DNA of 64,000 nucleotides from NCBI GenBank assembly GCA_009784085.1, contig WRCJ01000001.1, positions 1 to 64,000 of the forward strand, written 5' to 3'. This DNA comes from Oscillospiraceae bacterium (GTDB lineage: Bacteria; Bacillota; Clostridia; Oscillospirales; UBA929). The notes under the pieces are model-generated. The model did not search any database, was not told where the DNA came from, and saw nothing but the letters and a program-made list of their open reading frames with translations. A program made the position numbers and the translations under genes. This document shows, piece by piece, positions 8,319 through 17,047 of this stretch (positions within the stretch are counted from its first letter, which is position 1; every line of letters starts with the position of its first letter).

Positions 8319-9790
8319 TGGCCATGGCTAAGGCCACGCAACGGGACGCGGATACAGATGCGCTTTCACTGTCGGCTGCTATCGCTTCCGGGCAGGCTCG
8401 GGTGGCCGATGTGGTGGGTGCGGCACTGGATGCTATTGCGCAAAAGGACAAACAATATAACGCCTTCCTTTCGGTGGGCAACGAGGCGGCGATGGCTCGC
8501 GCACGCGAGGTACAGGCATCAATCGACGCCGGCCGGGCACCATCGCCCCTGGCCGGCGTACCCATCGCGATAAAAGACAATATCTCCACGGCGGGCGCAC
8601 AGACTACCTGCGCCTCCAAGATGTTGGGCGGGTACACGCCCGTGTTCAACGCCACGGTGGTGGACAAGCTGGAAAAAGCCGGCCTGGTCGTGGTGGGGAA
8701 GCTCAACATGGACGAGTTCGCCATGGGCGGATCCAGCGAGACCGGCGTAAACGGCCCGGTACGCAACCCTTGGGATGTATCGCGGGTCGCCGGCGGATCC
8801 TCAGGGGGCAGCGCGGCGGCCGTGGCGGCGGGGGAAGTCCCGCTGGCCCTCGGGGCGGACACGGGCGGCAGCATCCGGCAACCCTGCGCGTTTTGCGGCG
8901 TCGTCGGCATCAAGCCCACGTACGGCGCGGTGTCCCGCTATGGCCTCATTGCCTACGCCTCCTCGTTGGATCAGATCGGGCCCATCGCCCAGAATATCGA
9001 CGATTGCGCCGCGCTGCTGTCCATTATCTCGGGGCCGGACAAGCGAGATAGCACCTGTATCATTGACAAGCCCTTCCCCTTTACAGAGATCCATCCGGAA
9101 CACCTGGACGGCGTCCGCATTGGTAGGCCCCGCAACTACTTCGGCGGCGCCTTGGAGGCAGGCACCAGGCGCGCCGTCTTGTCCGCCTCCGAGGTTTTTC
9201 GGGCGGCGGGCGCCGATGTCAGCGACTTTGAGATGCCCATGATGGACGATATGGTCAGCGCATATTACATCATCGCCTGCGCCGAGGCTTCGTCCAACCT
9301 TTCCCGATATGACGGGCTAAAATACGGCTACCGGAGCGACAATGCCACAACCCTGTCGGAGGTCTACCGGCTCACCCGCAGCGAAGGCTTCGGGATGGAG
9401 GTCAAGCGGCGGATCATGCTGGGTTCTTTTGTATTGTCCTCCGGTTATTACGACGCCTACTACAAAAAGGCGCTACAAGTCCGCGCCCTGCTGAAAAACG
9501 TTTACAACGACCTGTTTTCGCGCTTCGACATGATCCTCTCCCCCGTGGCGCCCACGACCGCCTACCGGATTGGGGAAAACGTGGACGACCCCATGACGAT
9601 GTACATGGGGGACATCTATACCGTGCCGGTCAACCTGGCCGGCTTGCCCGCCGTGTCGCTTCCCTGCGGATTTGACGACAAGGGTCTACCGGTGGGCTTT
9701 CAGCTGATCGGGAACGCATTTTCGGAACCGGCGTTGATAGGCGCGGCGAGGGTGTACCAAGATTTGTCAAGGGGGTGGGTTGGCCCATGA
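8318..9790 (+). CDS. gatA: Aspartyl/glutamyl-tRNA amidotransferase subunit A
   Basis: 490 residues, an amidase-signature protein. AIKDNI contains the catalytic Lys, and VAGGSSGGSAAAVAAGE and DTGGSIRQPC supply the cis-Ser and the nucleophilic Ser of the Ser-cisSer-Lys triad. It releases ammonia from glutamine or asparagine for the GatB transamidation step. Length and motif order are typical. It begins on the last base of gatC, and its TGA overlaps the gatB ATG (ATGA), so the three subunits are translationally coupled. Confidence 0.96.
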   Translation: MAMAKATQRDADTDALSLSAAIASGQARVADVVGAALDAIAQKDKQYNAFLSVGNEAAMARAREVQASIDAGRAPSPLAGVPIAIKDNISTAGAQTTCASKMLGGYTPVFNATVVDKLEKAGLVVVGKLNMDEFAMGGSSETGVNGPVRNPWDVSRVAGGSSGGSAAAVAAGEVPLALGADTGGSIRQPCAFCGVVGIKPTYGAVSRYGLIAYASSLDQIGPIAQNIDDCAALLSIISGPDKRDSTCIIDKPFPFTEIHPEHLDGVRIGRPRNYFGGALEAGTRRAVLSASEVFRAAGADVSDFEMPMMDDMVSAYYIIACAEASSNLSRYDGLKYGYRSDNATTLSEVYRLTRSEGFGMEVKRRIMLGSFVLSSGYYDAYYKKALQVRALLKNVYNDLFSRFDMILSPVAPTTAYRIGENVDDPMTMYMGDIYTVPVNLAGLPAVSLPCGFDDKGLPVGFQLIGNAFSEPALIGAARVYQDLSRGWVGP

Positions 9791-11229
9791 AATGGGAGAC
9801 AATCGTCGGCTTGGAGGTACACGTCGAGCTGTCGACGAAATCGAAGATTTTCTGTGCCTGCACCACGGCTTTCGGCGGCGCCCCGAACACGCATGTTTGC
9901 CCGGTCTGCGCGGGCATGCCAGGCGCCCTGCCCACGCTCAACCGTTCCGTGGTGGCGTGCGCCCTGCGGGTGGGGGTGACGCTGGGTTGCGCCATTACGC
10001 GATACAGCAAATTCGATCGAAAAAACTATTTCTATCCCGATCTGCCCAAGGCGTACCAAATCTCGCAACTGTACGCGCCCATTTGCCGGGACGGACACTT
10101 GGACATCGTGGCGGCGGGCCGCAAAAAGACCATCGGGATTCGCGAAATACACATGGAGGAGGACGCGGGCAAGCTCATCCACGATCCAGGGTCCGGCAAC
10201 ACCTTCATGGACTACAACCGCTGTGGCGTGCCGTTGCTGGAGATCGTCACAACGCCGGACTTTCGCGATGCCGACGAGGTTTTGGCCTTCCTCGACCTAC
10301 TGCGCGAAACCCTATTGTACCTCGATGTGAGCGACGGTAAGATGCAGGAGGGTTCCCTGCGCGCCGACGTCAACCTATCGGTGCGCCCCGAAGGCGGCGC
10401 ACTGGGGATCCGCACCGAGATGAAAAACCTAAACTCCTTCAAAGCCATAGCCCGCGCCATTGCGTTTGAATCGGCGCGTCAGATCAAGGTGTTGAAACTG
10501 GGGGGGGTAGTAACGCAGGAGACCCGCCGTTGGGACGACGATGCCGGCGTTTCCCTGGGGATGCGATCCAAGGAGGACGCGCAGGATTACCGTTATTTCC
10601 CCGAACCCGATCTCCTGCCCATCGTCATTGACGATCCATGGCTTCGGGAAATCAAAGACGGCATCCCCGAGCTGGCTCAGCAAAAACGCCGCCGCTATAT
10701 CGACGAACTGGGGCTCTCCGAACCCCACGCGGCGGCGATCACCGCCCACAAAAATATCGCCGGCTTGTTCGAATCGGTGTCGAAAAAGAGCGGCCAACCG
10801 CTTGAGGCGGCCAATTTGATCACCGGCGCCATCATGCACATGTTGAACCAGAGCGGCACGTTGCCCGAAAACCTGCTCATCGACGCCGACAAGCTCTCGT
10901 TCTTGATCCTTCTGGTGGCCGAGGGGAAAATCAACCGAAGCGCATACAAGGAGGCGGTGGAAGCCGTCTTCCTGCATAACGTCGACCCGGAAGCCTACGT
11001 CACGGAGAGGGGCCTCCTGATGATCTCCGACGGGCATTTGATTGCCGAAACCGTCCGTGATGTCCTTGCCCAAAACCAAAGCGCCGCAGCGGACTATCAC
11101 GCCGGGCGCACGAAGGCATTCGGGTTCCTCATGGGCCAGGCGATGCGGCGCGGCGGCCGGTCATGCGACCCTGACACGGTAAAAAAAGCGTTGACAGAAG
11201 CCCTGCAACGCTGGGTGCCTATAGGGTAG
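9787..11229 (+). CDS. gatB: Aspartyl/glutamyl-tRNA amidotransferase subunit B
   Basis: 480 residues from the ATG at 9787 (MKWETIVGLEVHVELSTKSK), preceded by AAGGGGG. GatB activates the tRNA-bound Glu/Asp with ATP and transfers ammonia delivered by GatA. The zinc-site cysteines CAC...HVCPVCAGMPG, the YFYPDLPKAYQISQ segment and the C-terminal YqeY-like domain (FLMGQAMRRGG) are present. Last gene of gatCAB. A dense repeat cluster starts at the stop codon, so the operon end is defined by repeats rather than an obvious simple terminator. Confidence 0.96.
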   Translation: MKWETIVGLEVHVELSTKSKIFCACTTAFGGAPNTHVCPVCAGMPGALPTLNRSVVACALRVGVTLGCAITRYSKFDRKNYFYPDLPKAYQISQLYAPICRDGHLDIVAAGRKKTIGIREIHMEEDAGKLIHDPGSGNTFMDYNRCGVPLLEIVTTPDFRDADEVLAFLDLLRETLLYLDVSDGKMQEGSLRADVNLSVRPEGGALGIRTEMKNLNSFKAIARAIAFESARQIKVLKLGGVVTQETRRWDDDAGVSLGMRSKEDAQDYRYFPEPDLLPIVIDDPWLREIKDGIPELAQQKRRRYIDELGLSEPHAAAITAHKNIAGLFESVSKKSGQPLEAANLITGAIMHMLNQSGTLPENLLIDADKLSFLILLVAEGKINRSAYKEAVEAVFLHNVDPEAYVTERGLLMISDGHLIAETVRDVLAQNQSAAADYHAGRTKAFGFLMGQAMRRGGRSCDPDTVKKALTEALQRWVPIG

Positions 11230-11549
11230 GCGCGGCATCCCTGACGCGCCGGGTTGGTCGGCGGGGGTTGGAATGATGTGGATCCTGCGACTACGCGCAG
11301 GATGACGGGGGTGGGTGGATCGCCGTAGGGCGCGGCATCCCTGACGCGCCGCAGTATACGCCATTCGTAGCCGCGGCATCCCTGACGCGCCGGGTTGGTC
11401 GGCGGGGGTTGGAATGACGTGGATCCTGCGTTCTGCGACTTCGCGCAGAATGTCGATAGAAAGTGAAGTAGGAGCGCAGGATGACGGGGGTGGGTGGATC
11501 GCCGTAGGGCGCGGCATCCCTGACGCGCCGTAGCATCCCTGACGCGCCG
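11229..11549. repeat. Cluster of REP-like hairpin repeats (family A)
   Basis: Copies of a 22-bp unit (GGCGCG, loop GCATCCCTGA, CGCGCC) occur at 11229-11250, 11329-11350, 11370-11391 (one arm degenerate) and 11508-11529, with a half copy at 11533-11549. Between them lie two longer related blocks containing TTGGTCGGCGGGGGTTGGAA, GTGGATCCTGCG and GACGGGGGTGGGTGGATCGC. No gene is supported in the 11230-11697 gap. Units can each fold into a 6-bp GC stem. Copies elsewhere: 17.7, 23.7-23.9, 47.2, 49.3 and 53.7 kb. Confidence 0.9.
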
Positions 11550-11697
11550 TTGTCAATCTGTGGTGCAATAATTTGTAAAATATCACAAAAAGGAGAAAAG
11601 GAAAAAGTTTTTTTTGGTTATGGTTAAGCGTCTCGCCGGTACATTCGATAGTATTAACGAAGGCTTCCGCAAGATCAACCAGAGGGGAGACGCCGCT

Positions 11698-12330
11698 ATG
11701 TATATCCCGCCGGTCAAGCCGCTGCGCACAGCCGACCCGGTGTCGAGGGCGCGGACCGCCTACACAAACACGAGCTACCCCAAGGCACCTATCCGGACGT
11801 CGCCGACGCGCGACAAATTCAGCTTGTCCGACGAGGCGCGCCTACGGGAAGAGTACAGCCTGCGTTTGTCGCAGGAAGGCTTCCGCAAGCGCAAAAGAAA
11901 GGGCGCCTCGCTGCCCTCGCTGCCCACACTGCCCGACATGGCACGTCTATACGAGACGCTCTACAATGAAATCTGTCAGACCTTCCGCCAGCGCGCGGGG
12001 GATATGATCGCCCACGCGCAGACGCTGGATTACGCCTGGCGGGACACGCTGGAAAACCTCGCGCATGTTGTGGCGGAACGGCTGGCCCACCGCGAAGGGG
12101 ATCCCCGCGCCGCCAACATCCCGATGCTGACGGACATCATCGGGGAGGCCCACCGGAAATTCGCCGACATCTTCTGCGCGGCGCTTCCCACGTCGGGCGC
12201 CAACCATGCCATTTCGGTTGCCCTCCGCGAGGCTATCAAGGTGTTGACGCTGGTGCAGAACTACGATTTGTCCCTGTCGGACACCATGGCTTTGTTGTAC
12301 TACCGACGCGGCCTGGAAAAGCAGCGTTGA
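11698..12330 (+). CDS. Uncharacterised protein, basic N-terminus and helical C-terminus
   Basis: 210 residues from the ATG at 11698, chosen because AGGGGAG lies 8 nt upstream and because G/C at third codon positions rises sharply there. The frame stays open to 11614 with weaker signals (ATG 11620). The N-terminal ~75 residues are basic and proline-rich (YIPPVKPLRTADPVSRAR, DKFSLSDEARLREEY). The rest is predicted helical (LYETLYNEICQTFRQRAGDM, VALREAIKVLTLVQNYDLSL). No family recognised, no membrane segment. Its last ~95 bp overlap the tail of the convergent acetyltransferase gene. Confidence 0.6.
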   Translation: MYIPPVKPLRTADPVSRARTAYTNTSYPKAPIRTSPTRDKFSLSDEARLREEYSLRLSQEGFRKRKRKGASLPSLPTLPDMARLYETLYNEICQTFRQRAGDMIAHAQTLDYAWRDTLENLAHVVAERLAHREGDPRAANIPMLTDIIGEAHRKFADIFCAALPTSGANHAISVALREAIKVLTLVQNYDLSLSDTMALLYYRRGLEKQR

Positions 12331-12865
12331 TGATCGCCATTTGCACATGATCCTCCCAAACGCCGTTGATGTTGAGATAGGCGCGCGCCAGCCCCTCGCG
12401 GGAAAAGCCCAGCTTTTCCACGACGCGCAGCGAGGGTTTGTTGCGGGGCATGATGTTGGCTTCCAGGCGATGTAGGCCGAGTGTCCGGAAGGCAAACGCC
12501 ACCAGGCGCGCCAGTGCCTCGGTGACATAGCCCGAGTTTACGTGATCCTTGTCCGCGCGGTAGGACACGGCGGCGCCCTGGAAGGAACCCCGCACCACGT
12601 TGACCAGCGCCACCGATCCAATGACTGCGGCGGGCGGGGCCTTGGGGATCATCCAAAACCGGTAGCCGCTGCCGACGGCCATGTCCCGCTCCTCCTGCCG
12701 CAACAGGCGACGCTGTCCCTGCACGGTAAAGAAGGATTTCTCCCTAATCGGTTCAAAAGGACGTAAAAATTCCCGATTGCGCACGAAATACGCGGCGACC
12801 GCCGGCGCTAGCCGAGGACTGGAGGGGAAGAGTAAAAGCCTCTCGGTTTTCATGATGTCCGCCAT
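12236..12865 (-). CDS. GNAT acetyltransferase, RimJ/RimL-like
   Basis: 209 residues, ATG after GGGAG. The N-terminus MKTERLLLFPSSPRLAPAVAAY, the acetyl-CoA region GYVTEALARLVAFAF and LHRLEANIMPRNKPSLRVVEKLGF followed by YLNINGVWEDHVQMAI are classic RimJ/RimL-type signatures. Members acetylate N-termini of ribosomal proteins or other amines; the substrate here cannot be told. The domain is complete at MAII. The extra ~28 C-terminal residues are encoded by DNA that is also the 3' end of the convergent unknown gene, and look like read-through into its antisense. Confidence 0.85.
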   Translation of the reverse strand: MADIMKTERLLLFPSSPRLAPAVAAYFVRNREFLRPFEPIREKSFFTVQGQRRLLRQEERDMAVGSGYRFWMIPKAPPAAVIGSVALVNVVRGSFQGAAVSYRADKDHVNSGYVTEALARLVAFAFRTLGLHRLEANIMPRNKPSLRVVEKLGFSREGLARAYLNINGVWEDHVQMAIINAAFPGRVGSTTKPWCPTGTNRSSAPASTP

Positions 12866-12939
12866 TTGTGATTTCTCCCTGTTGTCGCTATGTCGCTACG
12901 TCGCTATATCACTGTTGTACCTGTGTCGCTGTGAGGGAT

Positions 12940-14217
12940 TTACTCGTCAATCGGGTGAATGACCAGTCCGGTGGTCAGCTTGGGGTAAAAATACGTGGCC
13001 TTTTGCGGCATGCGCTCCCCGTGCCCGGCCACGCGGCCTATCATGGGGACCGGCGTGGGCGGCAGCAGGAACGCGCACTGGAATTCGCCGGATCGCACCT
13101 TGTCGCAGGCTTCGGCGAAATCACGCGTATAGATGAGGTGGTCCTGGGCGGCCAGCTTTTTTTTGTCGATGCCCAGATGCGGCTCCAAGATGCATGTATG
13201 CAACATGGTAACCTCCAGGGCGCAATAGGCTTCGCTCTTCCCGGGCAGGCGCCGCCGGACGTCGCCGGAATCCTTGAGCGTGAACAGCGTCACCCTGTCA
13301 CCGCCGGCGTAAAAGCCCACGGTATGCGGGGTTTCCGCCAGCCTCGCGGACACGGCGACGGCATCCGCCGGGCAGGTTGTTTGCCAAAACCCCTCCGCCA
13401 ACGACGCCGCCAGCGCATCCGCGGAAAAGCCGGGCAGGCCGCGTACCAAACGGTGCGTGGGCCACACCACCAAATCGGGGTGGCGCATGTCCGCCAAAAA
13501 CATGAGCACGGTCCCCAGCGGGCTGTCGGGAGGCAGATCCGCGTTTTTTTGTTTTTGATCCGCAAAGAAGGCGAGTGCCGTTTCGTAGCGATGGTGCCCG
13601 TCGGCGATGATGATGCGCGTGTCCGCCAGCGCACGGGTCAACGCCGATAGGGCGCCGGGCTCTGAAACCACCCACAGGCTGTGCGTCACCCCGTCGCCGT
13701 CGGTAAACGATGTGTCCGGATCGGCGGCCATAGCGGATAGGAGCGTATCGTTCGGGAATCCCTCGGGATCCTCGTACAGCCCGTAGATAGGGCTGATGTT
13801 GCAAAAGGTCTCGCTCATCAACGCGTATCTGTCGGACTTATCCTTCGACAAGGTCTCCTCATGGGGCAGGATGACGCCCTTTTCGAAGGGTTCCAACCCT
13901 ACCCGCGCAAAAAACCCATACACGGCGCGGGACACGAGCCCATCGGCAAACGACATGCGATATACATAATAGGCAGGGGCGTCGTCGCGGTCGAGGATGC
14001 CCTCCTCCCGCCACGCACGCAACAACGCGCCGGCGCGGCAGTAGCAATCCTCGCCTAGCGGTCGCTCCAACCGGATGATGTTGCATGGGTTTTCGGCCTC
14101 CAATATGGGCTGACGGTCGATGGGGATGATGTCATAGGGGGGGCAGCATAGTTTCCCGGCGTCACGGGTGAGGGTTTCGTTGTACCGAAGCGCGGCAAAG
14201 GGGGATATTCTGGCCAT
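12940..14217 (-). CDS. DUF1015 family protein
   Basis: 425 residues; ATG 7 nt after AGGAG. The opening RISPFAALRYN, CCPPYDIIP and NIIRLERPLGED, the middle IIADGHHRYETALAF and LMFLADMRHPDLVVWPTHRL, and the C-terminal QCAFLLPPTPV are DUF1015 signatures. The protein is thought to be cytoplasmic. Its function is unknown; in clostridial genomes it is often near amino-acid metabolism genes, but nothing here confirms such a role. Transcribed alone or after the kinase-like gene (46 bp spacer). The spacer on its 3' side holds a GTCGCTAT-type tandem repeat (about 12885-12930). Confidence 0.88.
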   Translation of the reverse strand: MARISPFAALRYNETLTRDAGKLCCPPYDIIPIDRQPILEAENPCNIIRLERPLGEDCYCRAGALLRAWREEGILDRDDAPAYYVYRMSFADGLVSRAVYGFFARVGLEPFEKGVILPHEETLSKDKSDRYALMSETFCNISPIYGLYEDPEGFPNDTLLSAMAADPDTSFTDGDGVTHSLWVVSEPGALSALTRALADTRIIIADGHHRYETALAFFADQKQKNADLPPDSPLGTVLMFLADMRHPDLVVWPTHRLVRGLPGFSADALAASLAEGFWQTTCPADAVAVSARLAETPHTVGFYAGGDRVTLFTLKDSGDVRRRLPGKSEAYCALEVTMLHTCILEPHLGIDKKKLAAQDHLIYTRDFAEACDKVRSGEFQCAFLLPPTPVPMIGRVAGHGERMPQKATYFYPKLTTGLVIHPIDE

Positions 14218-14263
14218 GATTCCACTCCTCTTATCGTCAATCGCAATTCACTCGCCATTATGC

Positions 14264-14938
14264 CTATTGTATCAGAAAATGCCACGCAGGTAAAGGGGGG
14301 GGGGCAGGGGAGGCTGGGGCAGGGGAGCGTCGGCGTTTCCGCATGGCGGCGCGTTCCGCGCGATGCCCCGCGATGATACCGAGGGCGGACAGGGACAGAA
14401 TTTCCAACGCCTCCTGGTAGACAAGCTTGGCGAACCGTCGTTTCACCCGCGTTCCGGACAGCGTGTATGTATAGATAAACGCGATGAGCCTCCCGATATC
14501 CTCTTCCGCCCTCCCGAAAGCACGTTCCTCAAAATCGACGCTGGACACGCGTCCGTTCTCGATGATGAAATTGCGTCCGTTCACATCGCCGCGAATCTCG
14601 CCACCGGGCATGTATCCCACGGCCTGGTAAAAATCCGCAAACCAGGAGCACAGCCCCCGGGCGGCCTCGACAAGCGTGGCCTCGACGAGCGAGGCGTCGC
14701 AGGAACCAGATTCGGTTTCCCTGTGCGCCAAAAAATCCGGGATCGTCTCGCCGGGGATGTATTCCATCACAAGTTCCGATCCCCGCTGAAAGAGGAGCTC
14801 CGGGACGCGCAAGCCCGCCCGATGGTACGTCCGCAAGAGCGAAGCCTCGGCGGCGGCGGCTTGGACGCTGGCATGGCACTTGATGACGCGGTCGCCTTCA
14901 CGGTACACGCGATGGCGTTTGGAAACAAAGAGTTCCAC
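14264..14938 (-). CDS. Protein-kinase-like fold small-molecule or lipopolysaccharide kinase-like protein
   Basis: 224 residues, GTG start, 3 nt after the mobB-like stop. The layout follows the kinase-like fold: VIKCHASVQAAAAEASLL (Lys and helix C), LVMEYIPGETIPDF (hinge), GDVNGRNFIIENG (catalytic-loop Asp and Asn) and SVDFEERAF (metal-binding DFE). This resembles RfaY/Kdo-kinase/APH-type enzymes rather than eukaryotic-type Ser/Thr kinases. The substrate is unknown. The C-terminus is a Pro/Ala-rich tail (RRRSPAPASPAPPPLP) that may be a repeat-derived extension. Its tight linkage to MobB-like and ECF transporter genes suggests a role tied to the transported compound. Confidence 0.65.
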   Translation of the reverse strand: MELFVSKRHRVYREGDRVIKCHASVQAAAAEASLLRTYHRAGLRVPELLFQRGSELVMEYIPGETIPDFLAHRETESGSCDASLVEATLVEAARGLCSWFADFYQAVGYMPGGEIRGDVNGRNFIIENGRVSSVDFEERAFGRAEEDIGRLIAFIYTYTLSGTRVKRRFAKLVYQEALEILSLSALGIIAGHRAERAAMRKRRRSPAPASPAPPPLPAWHFLIQ

Positions 14939-14941
14939 TTT

Positions 14942-15436
14942 TTAGCAACAGCTCCCTACCATGTGAACTATCAGATCGACCAGGGGCTTCGCGTCCGGGA
15001 TGGCCGATCGCGCCGGGATGCCGCGATACTCCGAGATCCCCGCCGCTACCTTGCCCGAAACGCAGAATACGCGATCGCCCAGGACCAGATCCTCCACGCT
15101 ATGGGCCGTCTCGACGATTGGCACGGCGATGTCCCGCACGCCTTCCAACACAACATAGTCGAACCCGTGATAAAAGGCGAGGATTTCTTCCATGCCCAGC
15201 TTGCGGGGAAACAGGACACCGGTTTCCCGCAACCCCCTGGCGGTGACGATCTCGGCGCCCGCCCTGCGGTGGCGGGCGGTGTTGCTGGCAGGGTTCGGAT
15301 CGAGGGTAAATGTTTCGGCATGGATTTCCTTGACGGAACCCACTTTGTATCCCCGGCGGACAAGCTCCGCTATCACCGCCTCGATGGTCGTGGTCTTGCC
15401 ACTGCCGGAGGGGCCGCAAACGCTGAACACCTTCAA
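14942..15436 (-). CDS. MobB-like GTP-binding protein (molybdopterin-guanine dinucleotide pathway family)
   Basis: 164 residues from a TTG at 15436, with AAGGGGG about 7 nt upstream; GTG 15445 is an alternative. It has the P-loop VCGPSGSGKTT, VKEIHAETFTLD, NTARHRRAGAEI and DYVVLEGVRD, the pattern of MobB. MobB binds GTP and assists MobA in molybdenum-cofactor maturation. No other moa/mob gene is visible here. It lies 5 bp after ecfT and just before the kinase-like gene, a setting that hints at a metal- or cofactor-uptake role instead of classical Mo-cofactor synthesis. Confidence 0.75.
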   Translation of the reverse strand: MKVFSVCGPSGSGKTTTIEAVIAELVRRGYKVGSVKEIHAETFTLDPNPASNTARHRRAGAEIVTARGLRETGVLFPRKLGMEEILAFYHGFDYVVLEGVRDIAVPIVETAHSVEDLVLGDRVFCVSGKVAAGISEYRGIPARSAIPDAKPLVDLIVHMVGSCC

Positions 15437-15449
15437 TCCAACCACCCCC

Positions 15450-16190
15450 TTATAATACTATGATGACCGCGCCGGTCAACAGGGCAAGTGTACCGCTTAC
15501 GGCGAGAAGGGCATGATCCCTGGCGTCCATGGTAAGCGTAAAGTAACTGGTGCGCCGGGGATACGCCCTGAACCCCCGCATTTCCATGGACAGCGCGAGG
15601 GCGCGCGCAGACAGCAAGCTCCCGGCCACGGCGGGCGCCGTGAGGTATAGATAGACGCGCAGCCGCCGCCGCAACTTCAGTTCTTTGATCACGACGCCGC
15701 GCAGGGCCAGGGCGGTCAACCTGTCGCGCATCTCCTCCCCCAACAGCGGCACGAAGCGCAGGCCCACAGACACCATGTAGGCGATTTCATAGGGCAGTTT
15801 GAGCTGTATCATCCCTTGGATGAGTTCCCGCGCGCGATAGGCCGAAAACAAAGAACCGCCCAACAATAAAATAGCCAGTCGGCCGAACACAACCAAGCCT
15901 TGCGTCAGGCCGCCGGAGGACAGCAAGATCACCGGGCCGGCGCGAAGCCAGATGGCGCCGGCGGGCGAAAAGACACTCCGCAACAACGCGATGACGAGGG
16001 CTGTCTGCCATAACCGCTTCATCCGCCGCAGATTTTTCGGCAAACTGACGCGCCAATAGACAACCGCCGCCAGCGCCATCGCCAGGATCGCGGCGATATG
16101 CCAGATGTCCTGCGCCAGAACCGCAAACAGGGAAAGATAACCCGCCCACGCGAAGGCGGCGCGCGGATCGGGCGGCTTGGCATCCCTCAT
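15450..16190 (-). CDS. ecfT: Energy-coupling factor transporter membrane component EcfT (CbiQ-like)
   Basis: 246 residues, about five membrane helices. The two coupling motifs that contact the ATPases appear as ALALRGV and SMEMRGFRAY (the Ala/Met-x-Arg-Gly pattern). EcfT links the ATPase pair to a substrate-binding S component in ECF (group I or II) vitamin/metal importers. Its ATG overlaps the EcfA stop by 4 bp (ATGA), so the order EcfA-EcfA-EcfT is translationally coupled. No S component lies in the window, so the substrate is open. Confidence 0.85.
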   Translation of the reverse strand: MRDAKPPDPRAAFAWAGYLSLFAVLAQDIWHIAAILAMALAAVVYWRVSLPKNLRRMKRLWQTALVIALLRSVFSPAGAIWLRAGPVILLSSGGLTQGLVVFGRLAILLLGGSLFSAYRARELIQGMIQLKLPYEIAYMVSVGLRFVPLLGEEMRDRLTALALRGVVIKELKLRRRLRVYLYLTAPAVAGSLLSARALALSMEMRGFRAYPRRTSYFTLTMDARDHALLAVSGTLALLTGAVIIVL

Positions 16191-17047
16191 GCCGGCAGCA
16201 CCCTCCCCTCTATCATACGGAAAGATATCGAGGCCACATCACGGGCAAATCGCGTGTCATGACCAATGACAAGAATCCCCGCGCCCTGTTTAACCAGACG
16301 ACGTACCGTATCTCCCAGAATGCCTTTCCGCCGATTATCCAAACCTGTCGTCGGCTCGTCCAACACGAGGTATTGGGGATCCTGCATCAACAGGGCCGCC
16401 AAGGCCAGCCTCTGTTTTTCCCCCCGGCTGAGCGTGAAGGGGGAGGCTTCGGCCAGCGTCGCCAGCCCAAAACGATCCAGCATGGCACTCGCCGCCTCGA
16501 TAGCCTGTTGCGGCGGCATACCTGTAAGCGTTAGGGGAAACGTCAGCTCTTCGGCCACCGTGGGGGCGAAAAGCTGCCTTTCCGGCGCCTGAAAAAGATA
16601 GCCCACGCGGCGTCCAAAGCGGCCCAACGGCCAGCCGGCGGTGTCCTCCCCATCGATCAGCACCCGCCCCCTGTCGGGTCGGAGAAGCCCCGCCATCAGT
16701 TTCCCCAGCGTCGTCTTTCCGCTCCCGTTTGCGCCCGAAAGCGCGGCGCACACCCCGGCGCGAAGGGAGAACGAAGGGACATCCAGCAAAAAGGCATGGC
16801 CGCCCGGATATGGTTGCGGCTGTGGATCCGGTCGCAGTCCCGGATACGGTTGCGGCCGTGGTTGATCCGTATCCGGACGCGATTGCGGTTGCGCCGGTCG
16901 CGCGCGCGATTGCGCGTGCGGTTGCGGCCAGTCCGGATACGCATACCGTATGTCGAGCAGGGAAAGCTTCGCGTCCCCCGCGTCAGGCGGCGCCATGCGC
17001 AAACCCACACCCTGTGTCCCATGTGTCCCATGTGTCCCATGTGTCAC
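16187..17047 (-). CDS. ECF transporter ATPase, second copy (EcfA/CbiO-like)
   Basis: Chosen start is a GTG at 17047 that overlaps the preceding stop (GTGA); an ATG at 16996 is the alternative. The longer frame upstream is antisense-like noise and belongs to the other gene. After the start come THGTHGTHG (GGGACACAT tandem repeat) and a Pro/Gln/Arg-rich low-complexity block (about nt 16800-16930). The ABC core follows: SGANGSGKTTLGKLM (Walker A), LFQAPERQLFAPTVAEEL (Q loop), LSRGEKQRLALAALL (signature) and YLVLDEPTTGLD (Walker B). It works with the adjacent ATPase and EcfT. The low-complexity insert lies between the first beta strand (LSLLDIRYAYPD) and Walker A. Confidence 0.87.
   Translation of the reverse strand: MTHGTHGTHGTQGVGLRMAPPDAGDAKLSLLDIRYAYPDWPQPHAQSRARPAQPQSRPDTDQPRPQPYPGLRPDPQPQPYPGGHAFLLDVPSFSLRAGVCAALSGANGSGKTTLGKLMAGLLRPDRGRVLIDGEDTAGWPLGRFGRRVGYLFQAPERQLFAPTVAEELTFPLTLTGMPPQQAIEAASAMLDRFGLATLAEASPFTLSRGEKQRLALAALLMQDPQYLVLDEPTTGLDNRRKGILGDTVRRLVKQGAGILVIGHDTRFARDVASISFRMIEGRVLPA

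Noticed and set aside
11229..11549. CRISPR array
   Set aside because: Units are irregularly spaced, occur singly in other spacers, lie inside coding sequence twice, and there are no cas genes or uniform spacers.
14363..15463. 366-codon plus-strand ORF
   Set aside because: Antisense to the kinase-like and MobB-like genes.
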